Positions 36,002-44,358 of a DNA stretch of 64,000 nt are shown piece by piece. The notes under the pieces were generated by a model. That model saw nothing but the letters and a program-made list of their open reading frames with translations. It did not search any database and was not told the DNA's origin. The position numbers were made by a program, and so were the translations under genes. Each line of letters starts with the position of its first letter. Position 1 is the stretch's first letter. Source of the DNA: Paenibacillus xylanivorans (GTDB lineage Bacteria; Bacillota; Bacilli; Paenibacillales; Paenibacillaceae); assembly GCF_001280595.1 (NCBI RefSeq), contig NZ_LITU01000078.1, forward strand, positions 36,682-100,681, given 5' to 3'.

Positions 36002-38635
36002 ATGACCAGTCAAACCTTGGTATTTTCCCTGGATGCACAGTCATTGGAGCAGATCGAGCAAAAGTTCCAGGAGAAGGTACGTTTTGCAGAGGCCCGCAAG
36101 GAGAAACTGTTTCATGTATTTCAGCAGCAATTAACTGAAGAAGAGACATGGGCCTTGAAGTATGTATATGCCTATATGCCAGTGAATGACATGGCTGATT
36201 ATGATGGTGAGCTGTTCCTCAGCCATGTGCGTCGGGCACTGGACATTCGCAAACGTGTGCCTTGGGGCGAGCGTGTACCGGATTATCTGTTTCTGCATTT
36301 TGTGCTACCTTATCGAATCAATACAGAGAATATTGAGGATTTCCGCGGCATTATATTTGATGAGTTGGCTGACCGGACGGCGAAGTTATCCATGGCGGAT
36401 GCCATTCTGGAAACCAATTACTGGTGTCATGAGAAAGCGACTTATATTGGCAGCGATCTGCGAACGATATCACCGCTGACGATGATTCGGAATGCTCGTG
36501 GCCGTTGTGGAGAAGAGTCCACGCTGGCGGTAGCCGCTCTTCGCAGTATCGGCATACCTGCCCGTCAGGTCTATACGCCGCGCTGGGCTCACAGTGACAG
36601 CAATCATGCCTGGGTAGAAGCTTGGGCAGACGGCCAATGGTATTACATTGGGGCATGCGAGCCGGAAGCCGGATTGAATCAAGGGTGGTTCAGTCCGCCA
36701 GCTCGTAGGGCCATGCTGATCAATACGAGGATTTTTGCCGACTATCCGGGACCAGAGGATATAACCCTTAACGAGAAGGGATTTACGGAGATTAATTTGC
36801 TTGAAAACTATGCACCGACGCGAACCATCTGCGTGAAGGTGATAAATGAGCAGGGAGAACCCGTGCCTGGTGCGAGCCTCCGCTTCGAGCTGTACAACAC
36901 GGCGGAATTTTATCCGATCGCCGAAATCAAGACCGATGTGCTAGGGGAGGCTGCCTTCAAGACAGGTTATGGCGATCTATTGATTCGTGCGGTTAGCGGA
37001 GGCAAATGGAGTGAAGTCCTATTCAAAGCTCAGGACAGCGAGCATGTTGAGCTAGTGTTGGACTCGTCAGAGCAGCCATCAGGGAGTGTGGATTTCGAGA
37101 TGGTTCCTCCTCCGGAAGGAGAGGGGGAAGTCCTGAATTCGTTACCGGAAGAGAAAATCCGGGATCACAACCGCCGCCTGGAGGAAGGCACGAAGATTCG
37201 GAGTGGATATGAGGATACATTCCTGAGTGAGGAAGAGGCGTATGCATTGGCTCATTCGGCTGGACTTCCTCGGGAGCGTGTATGGGATATTCTCCAGAAG
37301 GCACGGGGTAACAGCCGCCAAATCGCAGCTTTCCTAGAGGAACGTTCCGGTGAATTTGGGGAGTGGCCACTACGGTTGCTGGAGTCGCTGAACGAAAAAG
37401 ACTTGATCGATACTTTTCGTCAGACGCTGGACGATCATCTTATAGGTGCACTCTCGCAGCGAGGAGCATGCTCAGAAGAAACGTTCGTGGAGTACATCCT
37501 GTGCCCGCGGGTTTCCTATGAAATGGTGGTGCCTTATCGATCCGTGTTCCAGAATGCCTATTCGGAGGAAGAGGCAGCGGCGTTTAGGAAGGAGCCTTCG
37601 ACACTTGCCCGGCAGCTGGAACAGAGTTATGCGTATTATGAGGATCTCCCTAACTTGAAAGGCAAGGGAAACCCAGTAGGCACTTACAGCCTGATGAAGG
37701 GAGATCCGCAGTCGCTGGATATTCTGTTTGTCGCTGTGTGCCGCAGTTTGGGCATTCCGGCCCGGTTGCATCCGAGCGAGCAGAAGCCGCAGTACTTAGG
37801 TAACGGAGGCTGGGAAAATGCGGTGTTCAGTCTCACCTCTTCTCGTAATCAGGAGGGAGCAAGCTGGGGAATGCTGCAACTCCTTAGGGATGAAGAGCGG
37901 CCGCAGGAAGCACCAACAGCATCCTATGGTGAGAACTTCTCGTTTGCCCGTTTGGAAGATGGCGTGTACAAAACGTTGATATATCCTTATGGCAGCACGG
38001 ATGTCTATAGTCAGCCATATGAGGTTGAACCGGGAGCTTATCGCTTGACGACTGGCATCCGTTTGAAAGATGGAGCGGTCAGAGTGCGCTTCATTTACTT
38101 TACCGTGCGCGCCGGAGACACTACGGAGGTTGTATTAACTTATCGCGAGACGGTGGTAGATATCCCCGTCTTGGGCAAACTGGCACCAGGCAGTCTACTG
38201 ACCCGTTTGGATGGTTCAGAGGTGGTACTGGAGGCTCTTCTGGGATCAGAGGGTGCCATTGCTGCCTGGATTGAACCAGAACGGGAACCAACCAAGCATC
38301 TGATTCGTGAGCTGGGCGAACTGGCTGAGCCGCTGGATAAGCTGGGTCTACCCGTCGTGCTGCTGATTGGAGATACGGAATGGAACGCCTCCTTTGACCC
38401 TGCGGGGTATTCGAAATTGCCTGTACGTACGATTTTTGTAAGGGATTCGAGCTATTCGTCCTTATCCGGGTTCATTCCAAATCCTGCAGCTCACGAAGCT
38501 GGCTATCCACATCTGTTCGTGCTGGATAGCCAGGATCAAATCCGTTATTCGGCTTCCGGGTACAAGATTGGTACCGGGAAGGAAGCCTTGCAGATTGCTG
38601 CGGCGATATCTCAATCATTGAATGGATCGGAGTGA
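36002..38635 (+). CDS. Multidomain transglutaminase-like protein with thioredoxin-like C-terminus
   Basis: 877 residues, no signal peptide. A transglutaminase-like cysteine protease domain (about 60-260) shows C169 in GRCGEES and H202 in SNHAWVEAW. A beta-sandwich of the carboxypeptidase-regulatory kind follows (about 277-345, VINEQGEPVPGASLRFELY). Around 565-610 a second, degenerate transglutaminase-like segment reads AVCRSLGIPARLHPSEQ without the catalytic His. The last 110 residues (GLPVVLLIGDTEW, PHLFVLDSQDQIRYSASGY) look thioredoxin/redoxin-like but lack a CxxC. It may cleave or handle the peptide part of a glycopeptide (inference). It is 7 bp after the CBM9 gene and overlaps the GH18 start. 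Confidence 0.75.
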   Translation: MTSQTLVFSLDAQSLEQIEQKFQEKVRFAEARKEKLFHVFQQQLTEEETWALKYVYAYMPVNDMADYDGELFLSHVRRALDIRKRVPWGERVPDYLFLHFVLPYRINTENIEDFRGIIFDELADRTAKLSMADAILETNYWCHEKATYIGSDLRTISPLTMIRNARGRCGEESTLAVAALRSIGIPARQVYTPRWAHSDSNHAWVEAWADGQWYYIGACEPEAGLNQGWFSPPARRAMLINTRIFADYPGPEDITLNEKGFTEINLLENYAPTRTICVKVINEQGEPVPGASLRFELYNTAEFYPIAEIKTDVLGEAAFKTGYGDLLIRAVSGGKWSEVLFKAQDSEHVELVLDSSEQPSGSVDFEMVPPPEGEGEVLNSLPEEKIRDHNRRLEEGTKIRSGYEDTFLSEEEAYALAHSAGLPRERVWDILQKARGNSRQIAAFLEERSGEFGEWPLRLLESLNEKDLIDTFRQTLDDHLIGALSQRGACSEETFVEYILCPRVSYEMVVPYRSVFQNAYSEEEAAAFRKEPSTLARQLEQSYAYYEDLPNLKGKGNPVGTYSLMKGDPQSLDILFVAVCRSLGIPARLHPSEQKPQYLGNGGWENAVFSLTSSRNQEGASWGMLQLLRDEERPQEAPTASYGENFSFARLEDGVYKTLIYPYGSTDVYSQPYEVEPGAYRLTTGIRLKDGAVRVRFIYFTVRAGDTTEVVLTYRETVVDIPVLGKLAPGSLLTRLDGSEVVLEALLGSEGAIAAWIEPEREPTKHLIRELGELAEPLDKLGLPVVLLIGDTEWNASFDPAGYSKLPVRTIFVRDSSYSSLSGFIPNPAAHEAGYPHLFVLDSQDQIRYSASGYKIGTGKEALQIAAAISQSLNGSE

Positions 38636-39687
38636 AGAGGGTGCCAAACTATATTGCTGCAGGTTATGTCGTCGATTCAGTTCTTCCCGATATGAGGCAT
38701 GAGGATTTGTTGAAGTTAACACATCTGAACATAGCCTTCGGTCATGTCAAGAATGATGAAATTACCACCGAGAATCTGAAAAACGGTGAAGTTATCCGGA
38801 ACATTAAGCGGGAGCATCCGAATCTAACGGTGCTGCTCTCTGTTGGCGGATGGAGCGCTGGCGGTTTCTCTGAAGCCGCATCAACCCAAGTAGGAAGGGA
38901 CAGCATGGCCGCATCGGCGGTTAGGGTGCTGGAGGAATACCCGTTTGACGGGATCGATCTGGATTGGGAGTATCCTTGTTACGGAGAAGCCGGCATCGCC
39001 TCGAGTCCTAATGATAAACGGAATTTCACCTTGCTTCTCAAGACAATCCGGGAGGCGCTGTCCGCCAAAGGCTCCCGGGATGGCCGTCATTATTTGCTCA
39101 CGATCGCGGCAGGGGCTGACCAATACTACGTAGACGGTACAGAGATGGCTGAGGTGCAGAAGTACCTGGACTTTGTGCAGTTGATGACCTATGATATGCG
39201 CGGCGGTTTTCAGGTTCTGACCGGACATCATACGAATCTGTATACGCCAACCGGAGATCTGTTCAGGATTAGTACAGATGCTTCCGTGAACCTGTTCGTT
39301 CGCGCCGGCGTTCCGAAGGAGAAGATTGTGATCGGTTCCGCGTTCTATTCCCGGATCTGGACTGAGGTTCCGGACCGAAACCACGGTCTCCACCAAATGG
39401 CTGGCAGCACAGGCGGCTACGGTCCAGCATTTGCCGAGCTGGAAGCGAAGTACATCAACAAGAATGGTTACGTCCGTTATTGGGATGATGAAGCGTGTGC
39501 ACCGTTCCTGTTTAACGGGTCCAGCCTAATTTCTTATGATGATGAAGAATCAATTCAGTGCAAATGCGATTACGTGAAGGACCAAGGCCTGGCCGGGATC
39601 ATGTTCTGGGAATATGGCTGTGACCCTACCCACCGTCTGCTGGGTGCAATGCATCAAGGGCTTCAAGGTATTTCGGCTGCAAAATAG
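38632..39687 (+). CDS. GH18 glycosidase (chitinase/ENGase-like), cytoplasmic
   Basis: 351 residues from a GTG at 38632 that overlaps the previous stop (GTGA), so it is translationally coupled. The GH18 signature FDGIDLDWEYP holds the catalytic E113, with LSVGGWSAGGFSE and LMTYDMRGGF also conserved and FWEYGCDP at the barrel end. There is no signal peptide and no chitin-binding module. It hydrolyses beta-1,4 bonds next to N-acetylglucosamine. In this fucosidase operon a small imported GlcNAc-containing oligosaccharide or N-glycan core is a more likely substrate than polymeric chitin. Confidence 0.92.
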   Translation: MKRVPNYIAAGYVVDSVLPDMRHEDLLKLTHLNIAFGHVKNDEITTENLKNGEVIRNIKREHPNLTVLLSVGGWSAGGFSEAASTQVGRDSMAASAVRVLEEYPFDGIDLDWEYPCYGEAGIASSPNDKRNFTLLLKTIREALSAKGSRDGRHYLLTIAAGADQYYVDGTEMAEVQKYLDFVQLMTYDMRGGFQVLTGHHTNLYTPTGDLFRISTDASVNLFVRAGVPKEKIVIGSAFYSRIWTEVPDRNHGLHQMAGSTGGYGPAFAELEAKYINKNGYVRYWDDEACAPFLFNGSSLISYDDEESIQCKCDYVKDQGLAGIMFWEYGCDPTHRLLGAMHQGLQGISAAK

Positions 39688-39744
39688 AAAAAGCTCGGTG
39701 CACGAGGTCGTTCGGAACACTCGAAAAGTAAACTTGAAAATACG

Positions 39745-39788
39745 AAAACCTCCCCTTAACCATATGGTAAAGGGGAGGTTTCTATTTA
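39745..39788. terminator. Bidirectional terminator between operon and AraC-type gene
   Basis: AAACCTCCCCTTaACCAT pairs with ATGGTaAAGGGGAGGTTT. T residues follow on both strands. Confidence 0.9.
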
Positions 39789-39801
39789 ATCGGTGAATCC
39801 T

Positions 39802-42102
39802 TTATCCGAGACATTCCTCTTCGTCATCATCCGGGGAATCGGCGGAGCCGTTGGGGCGGTGCATTTTGCGGTACTGTCCGGGCGTGTAACCCGTCTCTTT
39901 TTTGAATTTGCGGATGAAGTTCGGTGTATCCAGATAACCGACGCGCATGATGATATCTTTTAACGGATCGGTTGTATGCAGCAGTAGCCGGATGACCTCA
40001 TCCATCCGTTTCTGCCAAATGTATTGGGTGAAGTTCATACCAATCTTCTCTTTAAATGAACGGCTGAAATACGATGAAGAGATCGTAAATTTAGATGAGA
40101 TCGTACCCAGGCTGAGATCGTAATCCGAGAAATTGGCATCGATATAAGCAACGATTTCATCCATTAACGAGCTTTCTTCGGTCTCACTCTTCGCCTCAAC
40201 ATGGGCGCAGATTTCGGCAGCAAGGCCTGTCAGTTTTTTCTCCAAATCCTCCAACGAGTCATAGGAAGTAATCCGTGGAAGCTGATTAACCACGTGATGA
40301 ATGCCGAGCTCCGAGGCAGTTTTCAGCATCGTATTCAGAATATCGAAGCAGATGCAACGCAACAGTGGTACGGATGGCATTTCGGATTTCAGGTTATTCA
40401 ACGCGGTTGATACCATCTGAACGGCCACATCGAAACTGCCCTGTTTCAAGCTCTGAACCAGCTTCAGCAGCACATCCTTAGGTACCCAGAAGGAAGAATC
40501 CTGTGCACCGGAACCGGAAAGGGCGTTGAAGAAGGTGCTGCTGCCTTGTCCGTGCAGCATGGATGCTTCGAGCGCGGTTGATGCCTCGATGTAGGATTGG
40601 TTCAGCTGCAATGGAGAGCTGTAGCTGTTGCCGATCCCGATGGCGGGAGCGACTCCGACGTGCTCTGTCACCAGCGATTGCAGTGATTCAACAATAGACT
40701 CCATACGAGCAGCCGAGCTAGAATCATGCCCGATTTCGACATCAAATCCGACGATGAGGGCCACTTGGTCTGGCTGTGGAAGCTCCACACCATAAGCAAA
40801 AGCAGTCAACTCCGGCAGTTCCATATCGTTTATCATCTGCATGACAGTACGCTGTTCAGGGTTATCTCCGATGGGAAAAGCGTGCATTTCCCAGCCCAAG
40901 GTCATGACAAAATAATGGGATCGGTTAAAGCGTATGCCGAGATTGTCCGTAAACTCAGAAGGGAGTTCTCCGGTATGACCATGCTTGAGTAGCATGAGCA
41001 AAATATGATTGCGAGCATATGGTTCCTGAAGGTCCACGCGCTGGCTATAATCATGCAGCGTTTTCTTGATCCATTCCAGCTCGTTGCTGGATGTGGAAGG
41101 TTCAGGGTTATTCTTTAATCGAATGAACTCCATCAAGTCTGAAATCGGATGGTATTGTCTTCGGGCCAGCATAATGGCGAGGAAAGTGCCCATCACCACC
41201 ACGAAGGAGAAAACCAGAACAATAAAAGTACGAATATGGACGATACGGCTGAAAAATTGATTGCTTGGCATAGCGGTTACATAAGTCCAGCCAGCATCTG
41301 ATTTGACGGATACAACCGAATGTGGTTCTTGATTTAAGGAGAGGCTGTGCGTTCCCGGCTCAAGTGCAAACAGAGATTTGACTTCCTGTTCGGTAATAGT
41401 TTCCCCTTTATAGTTGGCGGCCAGCACCTGCCCATAATTATCGAAAATATAAGTCATCCCATGGTAGTCGCTGAGAATGGAATCAATCAATCCGGTCAGA
41501 TTGGACTCGTGAATCAGGTACATGACAGTGCCGTGGGCGGGCGTATTGTTAGGCGCAATCGGTACAAGGTAGGCCAGCATGGAATTGGGTATTTTGGTTC
41601 CTTGAACGACTTGCTCGGCCGGTCGTATCGTGGGAAACTGAACGTTATTCAAATCCCGAATCATGTCCGTTTCGTTCCATGTATTAAATTTGTAGCGACC
41701 AGTGAATACATCTAGGTTCTCAGAGCCCTGAGACGAATAGATGCTATCATCTCCGCGGAAGAACAGGAATAGTTCATCGATAATGGAACTGGTCGCTTTG
41801 TATTTGACCAAGGCACTAATCGATTCTCGGCTATAATAAGGATGGTGGGTCCAATACCGGGTTAGCTGCTCATCGTAGGCGATGCGAAATGCGATGTCCT
41901 GCAATTCCTTCATCCGGTCATCAATGACCGTTTTTGCTTGGGTCAACTGATTGACATTGGTCTGTTCGATCTCTGAACGGAGCGTATCCACAGCATTGTG
42001 ATAAATAATAATAGTTAATATAACAAGAGGTATAAGGAAAATGGAGATGTAGGATAGTGTGTACTTAAGCAGAAGCTTGGACTTGAAGTGATTCCATTTC
42101 AT
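39802..42102 (-). CDS. Membrane-bound AraC-type regulator
   Basis: 766 residues. A first membrane helix (about 12-33) and a second (about 278-300) enclose an extracytoplasmic sensor region. The cytoplasmic part ends in an AraC/XylS DNA-binding domain (about 655-755, TISSKFTISSSYFSRSFKEK, then FTQYIWQKRMDEVIRLL and GYLDTPNFIRKFKKETGYTP). This architecture is common next to LplABC-type transporters in Paenibacillus; the protein is thought to sense sugar outside and activate transcription at the membrane. It converges on the fucosidase operon, its likely target. ATTCCATTTCAT-region start with GGGAGG upstream supports the ATG at 42102. Confidence 0.88.
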   Translation of the reverse strand: MKWNHFKSKLLLKYTLSYISIFLIPLVILTIIIYHNAVDTLRSEIEQTNVNQLTQAKTVIDDRMKELQDIAFRIAYDEQLTRYWTHHPYYSRESISALVKYKATSSIIDELFLFFRGDDSIYSSQGSENLDVFTGRYKFNTWNETDMIRDLNNVQFPTIRPAEQVVQGTKIPNSMLAYLVPIAPNNTPAHGTVMYLIHESNLTGLIDSILSDYHGMTYIFDNYGQVLAANYKGETITEQEVKSLFALEPGTHSLSLNQEPHSVVSVKSDAGWTYVTAMPSNQFFSRIVHIRTFIVLVFSFVVVMGTFLAIMLARRQYHPISDLMEFIRLKNNPEPSTSSNELEWIKKTLHDYSQRVDLQEPYARNHILLMLLKHGHTGELPSEFTDNLGIRFNRSHYFVMTLGWEMHAFPIGDNPEQRTVMQMINDMELPELTAFAYGVELPQPDQVALIVGFDVEIGHDSSSAARMESIVESLQSLVTEHVGVAPAIGIGNSYSSPLQLNQSYIEASTALEASMLHGQGSSTFFNALSGSGAQDSSFWVPKDVLLKLVQSLKQGSFDVAVQMVSTALNNLKSEMPSVPLLRCICFDILNTMLKTASELGIHHVVNQLPRITSYDSLEDLEKKLTGLAAEICAHVEAKSETEESSLMDEIVAYIDANFSDYDLSLGTISSKFTISSSYFSRSFKEKIGMNFTQYIWQKRMDEVIRLLLHTTDPLKDIIMRVGYLDTPNFIRKFKKETGYTPGQYRKMHRPNGSADSPDDDEEECLG

Positions 42103-42433
42103 ATCTGCAACCTCCCGTTTTTCTTTAGTGCTGCAGCGATAGCGCTCTCATGAAAACAGTAAAGCTATTGCTATGATGTCGAGCTCTTGATGTTCCTACT
42201 AAAAATACTAGGAGAACTTCTCTAATAAATCAATGGATCTTTCTAAATTTCAGAGGAAATATGCATAAAGTCTTATGTGAAAATAGATGTAATGAAGCAT
42301 TTACACATCAAGGCATAAGACTTGTCACTTGAGTTTTACAGAAAAAATCAATAAGACTAAATCATGTTAATGATCTTAGGGCTGTGGATAACACTTCACT
42401 ATGGTACGATAACAAAAGAAGGAGGGGGAACTT
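42103..42433. other. Divergent intergenic region
   Basis: About 330 bp between the AraC-type (minus) and HxlR (plus) genes. AGAGCGCTATCG at 42133-42144 is an imperfect cre-like palindrome close to the AraC-type gene. Two copies of ATAAGACT (about 42315 and 42350) lie in the middle. GAAGGAGGGGGA precedes the HxlR ATG. No gene is seen. Confidence 0.4.
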
Positions 42434-42787
42434 ATGCGCGAAACCTGTGTTCCGACTGGCGTGGCACTAAAAGATACCGGCTTTGGACATACGCTGTCCC
42501 TGGTCAATGGTAAATATAAAATGGTTATTCTGTATTGGTTGGCTGAAAACAAGGTGATGCGACATAATGAGCTGAAGCGAAGTATCGGTACCATTTCCTT
42601 TAAGACCTTGAGCGTTATGCTGAAAGAGCTGGAGGAGGATGGTTTGGTGATACGTCAAGAATATCCCCAGATCCCGCCTAAAGTTGAATATTCATTATCC
42701 GAACGGGGCCAATCATTGATGCCGCTGTTAAATATGATGTGTAATTGGGGAGAAGCCAATATGGCTGCCCTGGAGCATGTAAAGTGA
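42434..42787 (+). CDS. HxlR family transcriptional regulator
   Basis: 117 residues with GGAGGGGG before the ATG. A winged helix-turn-helix of the HxlR type: GKYKMVILYWLAENKVMRHN, then LKRSIGTISFKTLSVMLKEL and KVEYSLSERGQSL. A Cys at residue 5 (MRETCVPTG) is at the position of the redox-sensing Cys of YodB/HypR-type regulators, which respond to quinones and aldehydes. The oxidoreductase at 43631-44155, with a perfect palindrome upstream, is a plausible target. Confidence 0.9.
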   Translation: MRETCVPTGVALKDTGFGHTLSLVNGKYKMVILYWLAENKVMRHNELKRSIGTISFKTLSVMLKELEEDGLVIRQEYPQIPPKVEYSLSERGQSLMPLLNMMCNWGEANMAALEHVK

Positions 42788-42807
42788 TAGTAAGGCGGAA
42801 TTATAAA

Positions 42808-42844
42808 AAAACAGGGTCTCCTGATTAGGGGGTCCTGTTTTGCA
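42808..42844 (+). terminator. Terminator of the HxlR gene
   Basis: AACAGG pairs with CCTGTT around an inner GTCTCC/GGGGG stem and is followed by TT-rich sequence. Confidence 0.7.
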
Positions 42845-42881
42845 TTGCAATAAAAAAATATAACTGTATTTTCAACGCATT

Positions 42882-43469
42882 TTAATAATCCAGAAGGCGT
42901 CCGTGGTCATGCCATTGACCGTACATTTTGTTTTCCTTTGTGTTTGTTATGAATTTATCCAGCCTGCTCTTGAATAACTCCGGTTGAGTTTTAACGCTTT
43001 GGATCGTGTCGATCCGAATCTTCTGATAAAGAGCAGGAAATGACAGAAAATTCGTATAAACCTGTTTGTCCTCTTGAAGCCTTTGCTCGATAACATCATC
43101 TATTTTGAAAGCCTCATGATCCATATCAGGGAGCATCATTCTTCCTGCGTCGCTCATGAAACCCAACTTCTCAAGACGGCGAACACGCTCTTTATTCAAT
43201 TCAGTCCATGAACTTCGTTTGCTTCTGGGAGACAATCTCTGCGCAAGCTGATTTTCGGATGTTTTTTTCTTAACCCCATCGATCCAGCCAAAACATAATG
43301 ATTCTTCAACCACGTCCAAATATAACAGTGTGTTTTTTGTTTGTTTCATGCTAACGACTACCCAACAGGATTTCTGAGTCTTTCCATGCTCCTGCAACCA
43401 CATTCTCAAATCTTCTCTTGAACTTACAGTAATTAAATTTTCATGTTCCATTGATGAAATATCATTCAT
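42882..43469 (-). CDS. YdeI/OmpD-associated family protein
   Basis: 195 residues, cytoplasmic. The family pattern is clear: SREDLRMWLQEHGKTQKSCW, then YLDVVEESLCFGWIDGVKKK and FSPRSKRSSW-like SPRSKRSSWTELNKERVRRL. The C-terminal half has a second conserved segment around FLSFPALYQKIRIDTI. Members are linked to bacteriocin protection or stress but have no established reaction. AAAGG precedes the ATG. It converges on the HxlR gene. Confidence 0.85.
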   Translation of the reverse strand: MNDISSMEHENLITVSSREDLRMWLQEHGKTQKSCWVVVSMKQTKNTLLYLDVVEESLCFGWIDGVKKKTSENQLAQRLSPRSKRSSWTELNKERVRRLEKLGFMSDAGRMMLPDMDHEAFKIDDVIEQRLQEDKQVYTNFLSFPALYQKIRIDTIQSVKTQPELFKSRLDKFITNTKENKMYGQWHDHGRLLDY

Positions 43470-43543
43470 TCGCTTTATACCTTTGTTCAGGATGGTTCAT
43501 TTGTATCTTCTCCTTTGGAATGAATTGTTTATAAAATGATTAT

Positions 43544-43583
43544 AAAAAAAGAAGTATGACAACAGACTGTCATACTTCCTCAA
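43544..43583 (-). terminator. Terminator of the oxidoreductase gene
   Basis: GAAGTATGACA pairs with TGTCATACTTC (11 bp). On the minus strand seven T follow directly. Confidence 0.9.
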
Positions 43584-43630
43584 ATATAATCCCCACTTGT
43601 TAATCGATTTCGTAACACAGGTGATTATTA

Positions 43631-44155
43631 TTACATATTTTCAATAAAATTCAAATATCCTTGTACACTTTGTTCCAATTCACTTGCTGCAGGCTCGTGT
43701 TCTGCCCCATAAAAGGCAAAGAATGATCGATAATCCGCATCGCAGTAACGCATGGTCGTCTCAAAAGGAGATAACAGTTGTCCAAGGGTATAGCCATATC
43801 CCTCATCCGTGTAATCCGCCTCTTTGATTCCGGCAGATACGGCCAAAGCGACTTTGCGTTGCTGTAATTTATCTCCCTTGGAGCCATAAGCCCAGCCATA
43901 AGTGAAAACTTCATCCAGCCATTGTTTAAGAAGAGGTGGGCTGCTAAACCAATAGAACGGAAATTGCAGGACAAGGCGATCATGGGATTCAATGAGTTGC
44001 TGTTCTTGCTGCACATTAATATGTCCATCGGGGTAAACATTATAAAGTTCATGTACCGTATATTTTTCCGGATATTGTTGGAGTTCTTCGGTCCACCTTT
44101 TGTTGACAACCGACGTTTCTATATTAGGATGTGCTACGATGATAAGTGTTTTCAA
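43631..44155 (-). CDS. NAD(P)H-dependent quinone oxidoreductase (flavodoxin-like)
   Basis: 174 residues from a TTG at 44155 with AAGGAGGA about 10 nt upstream. Features of the NQO/KefF/YwrO family: KTLIIVAHPNIETSVVNKRW at the N-terminus for FMN phosphate binding, DRLVLQFPFYWFSSPPLLKQWLDEVF-type core (FPFYWFSSPPLLKQWLDE), and FTYGWAYGSKG. It reduces quinones by two electrons with FMN and protects against electrophiles. The HxlR regulator nearby and an upstream palindrome fit a quinone-stress response. Confidence 0.9.
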   Translation of the reverse strand: MKTLIIVAHPNIETSVVNKRWTEELQQYPEKYTVHELYNVYPDGHINVQQEQQLIESHDRLVLQFPFYWFSSPPLLKQWLDEVFTYGWAYGSKGDKLQQRKVALAVSAGIKEADYTDEGYGYTLGQLLSPFETTMRYCDADYRSFFAFYGAEHEPAASELEQSVQGYLNFIENM

Positions 44156-44192
44156 AATGAATTCTTCCTCCTTAAGCTCTAATATTTCTTGA

Positions 44193-44222
44193 GTATAAAG
44201 GGAGTGCTGCCAAGATGTAAGT
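44193..44222 (-). promoter_or_regulatory. Promoter of the oxidoreductase gene
   Basis: On the minus strand CTTACA is followed after about 18 bp by TATACT, roughly 40 bp before the TTG start. The -35 is a moderate match, the -10 a good one. Confidence 0.5.
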
Positions 44223-44239
44223 ATGCACTTTTAGTACAG

Positions 44240-44261
44240 GTACTTACCTCAAGGTAAGTAC
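44240..44261. promoter_or_regulatory. Perfect palindrome, probable HxlR operator
   Basis: GTACTTACC-TCAA-GGTAAGTAC is a perfect inverted repeat of 9-bp arms just upstream of the predicted -35 of the oxidoreductase gene. AGTACAGGTACT overlaps it. HxlR-type regulators bind such TA-rich palindromes with TAC/GTA ends (known for the family). Confidence 0.6.
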
Positions 44262-44285
44262 TCCATGAAGAATGTGCAGAAATTG

Positions 44286-44315
44286 ATAAAGCCGCCAAGT
44301 GTAACAATTGGCGGC
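44286..44315 (-). terminator. Terminator of regulator paralogue B
   Basis: GCCGCCAA pairs with TTGGCGGC; on the minus strand TTT follows. Confidence 0.75.
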
Positions 44316-44358
44316 TAATGGTTGTTTTCTTATAGTATGACTTGACTGAAGGAGGAGG

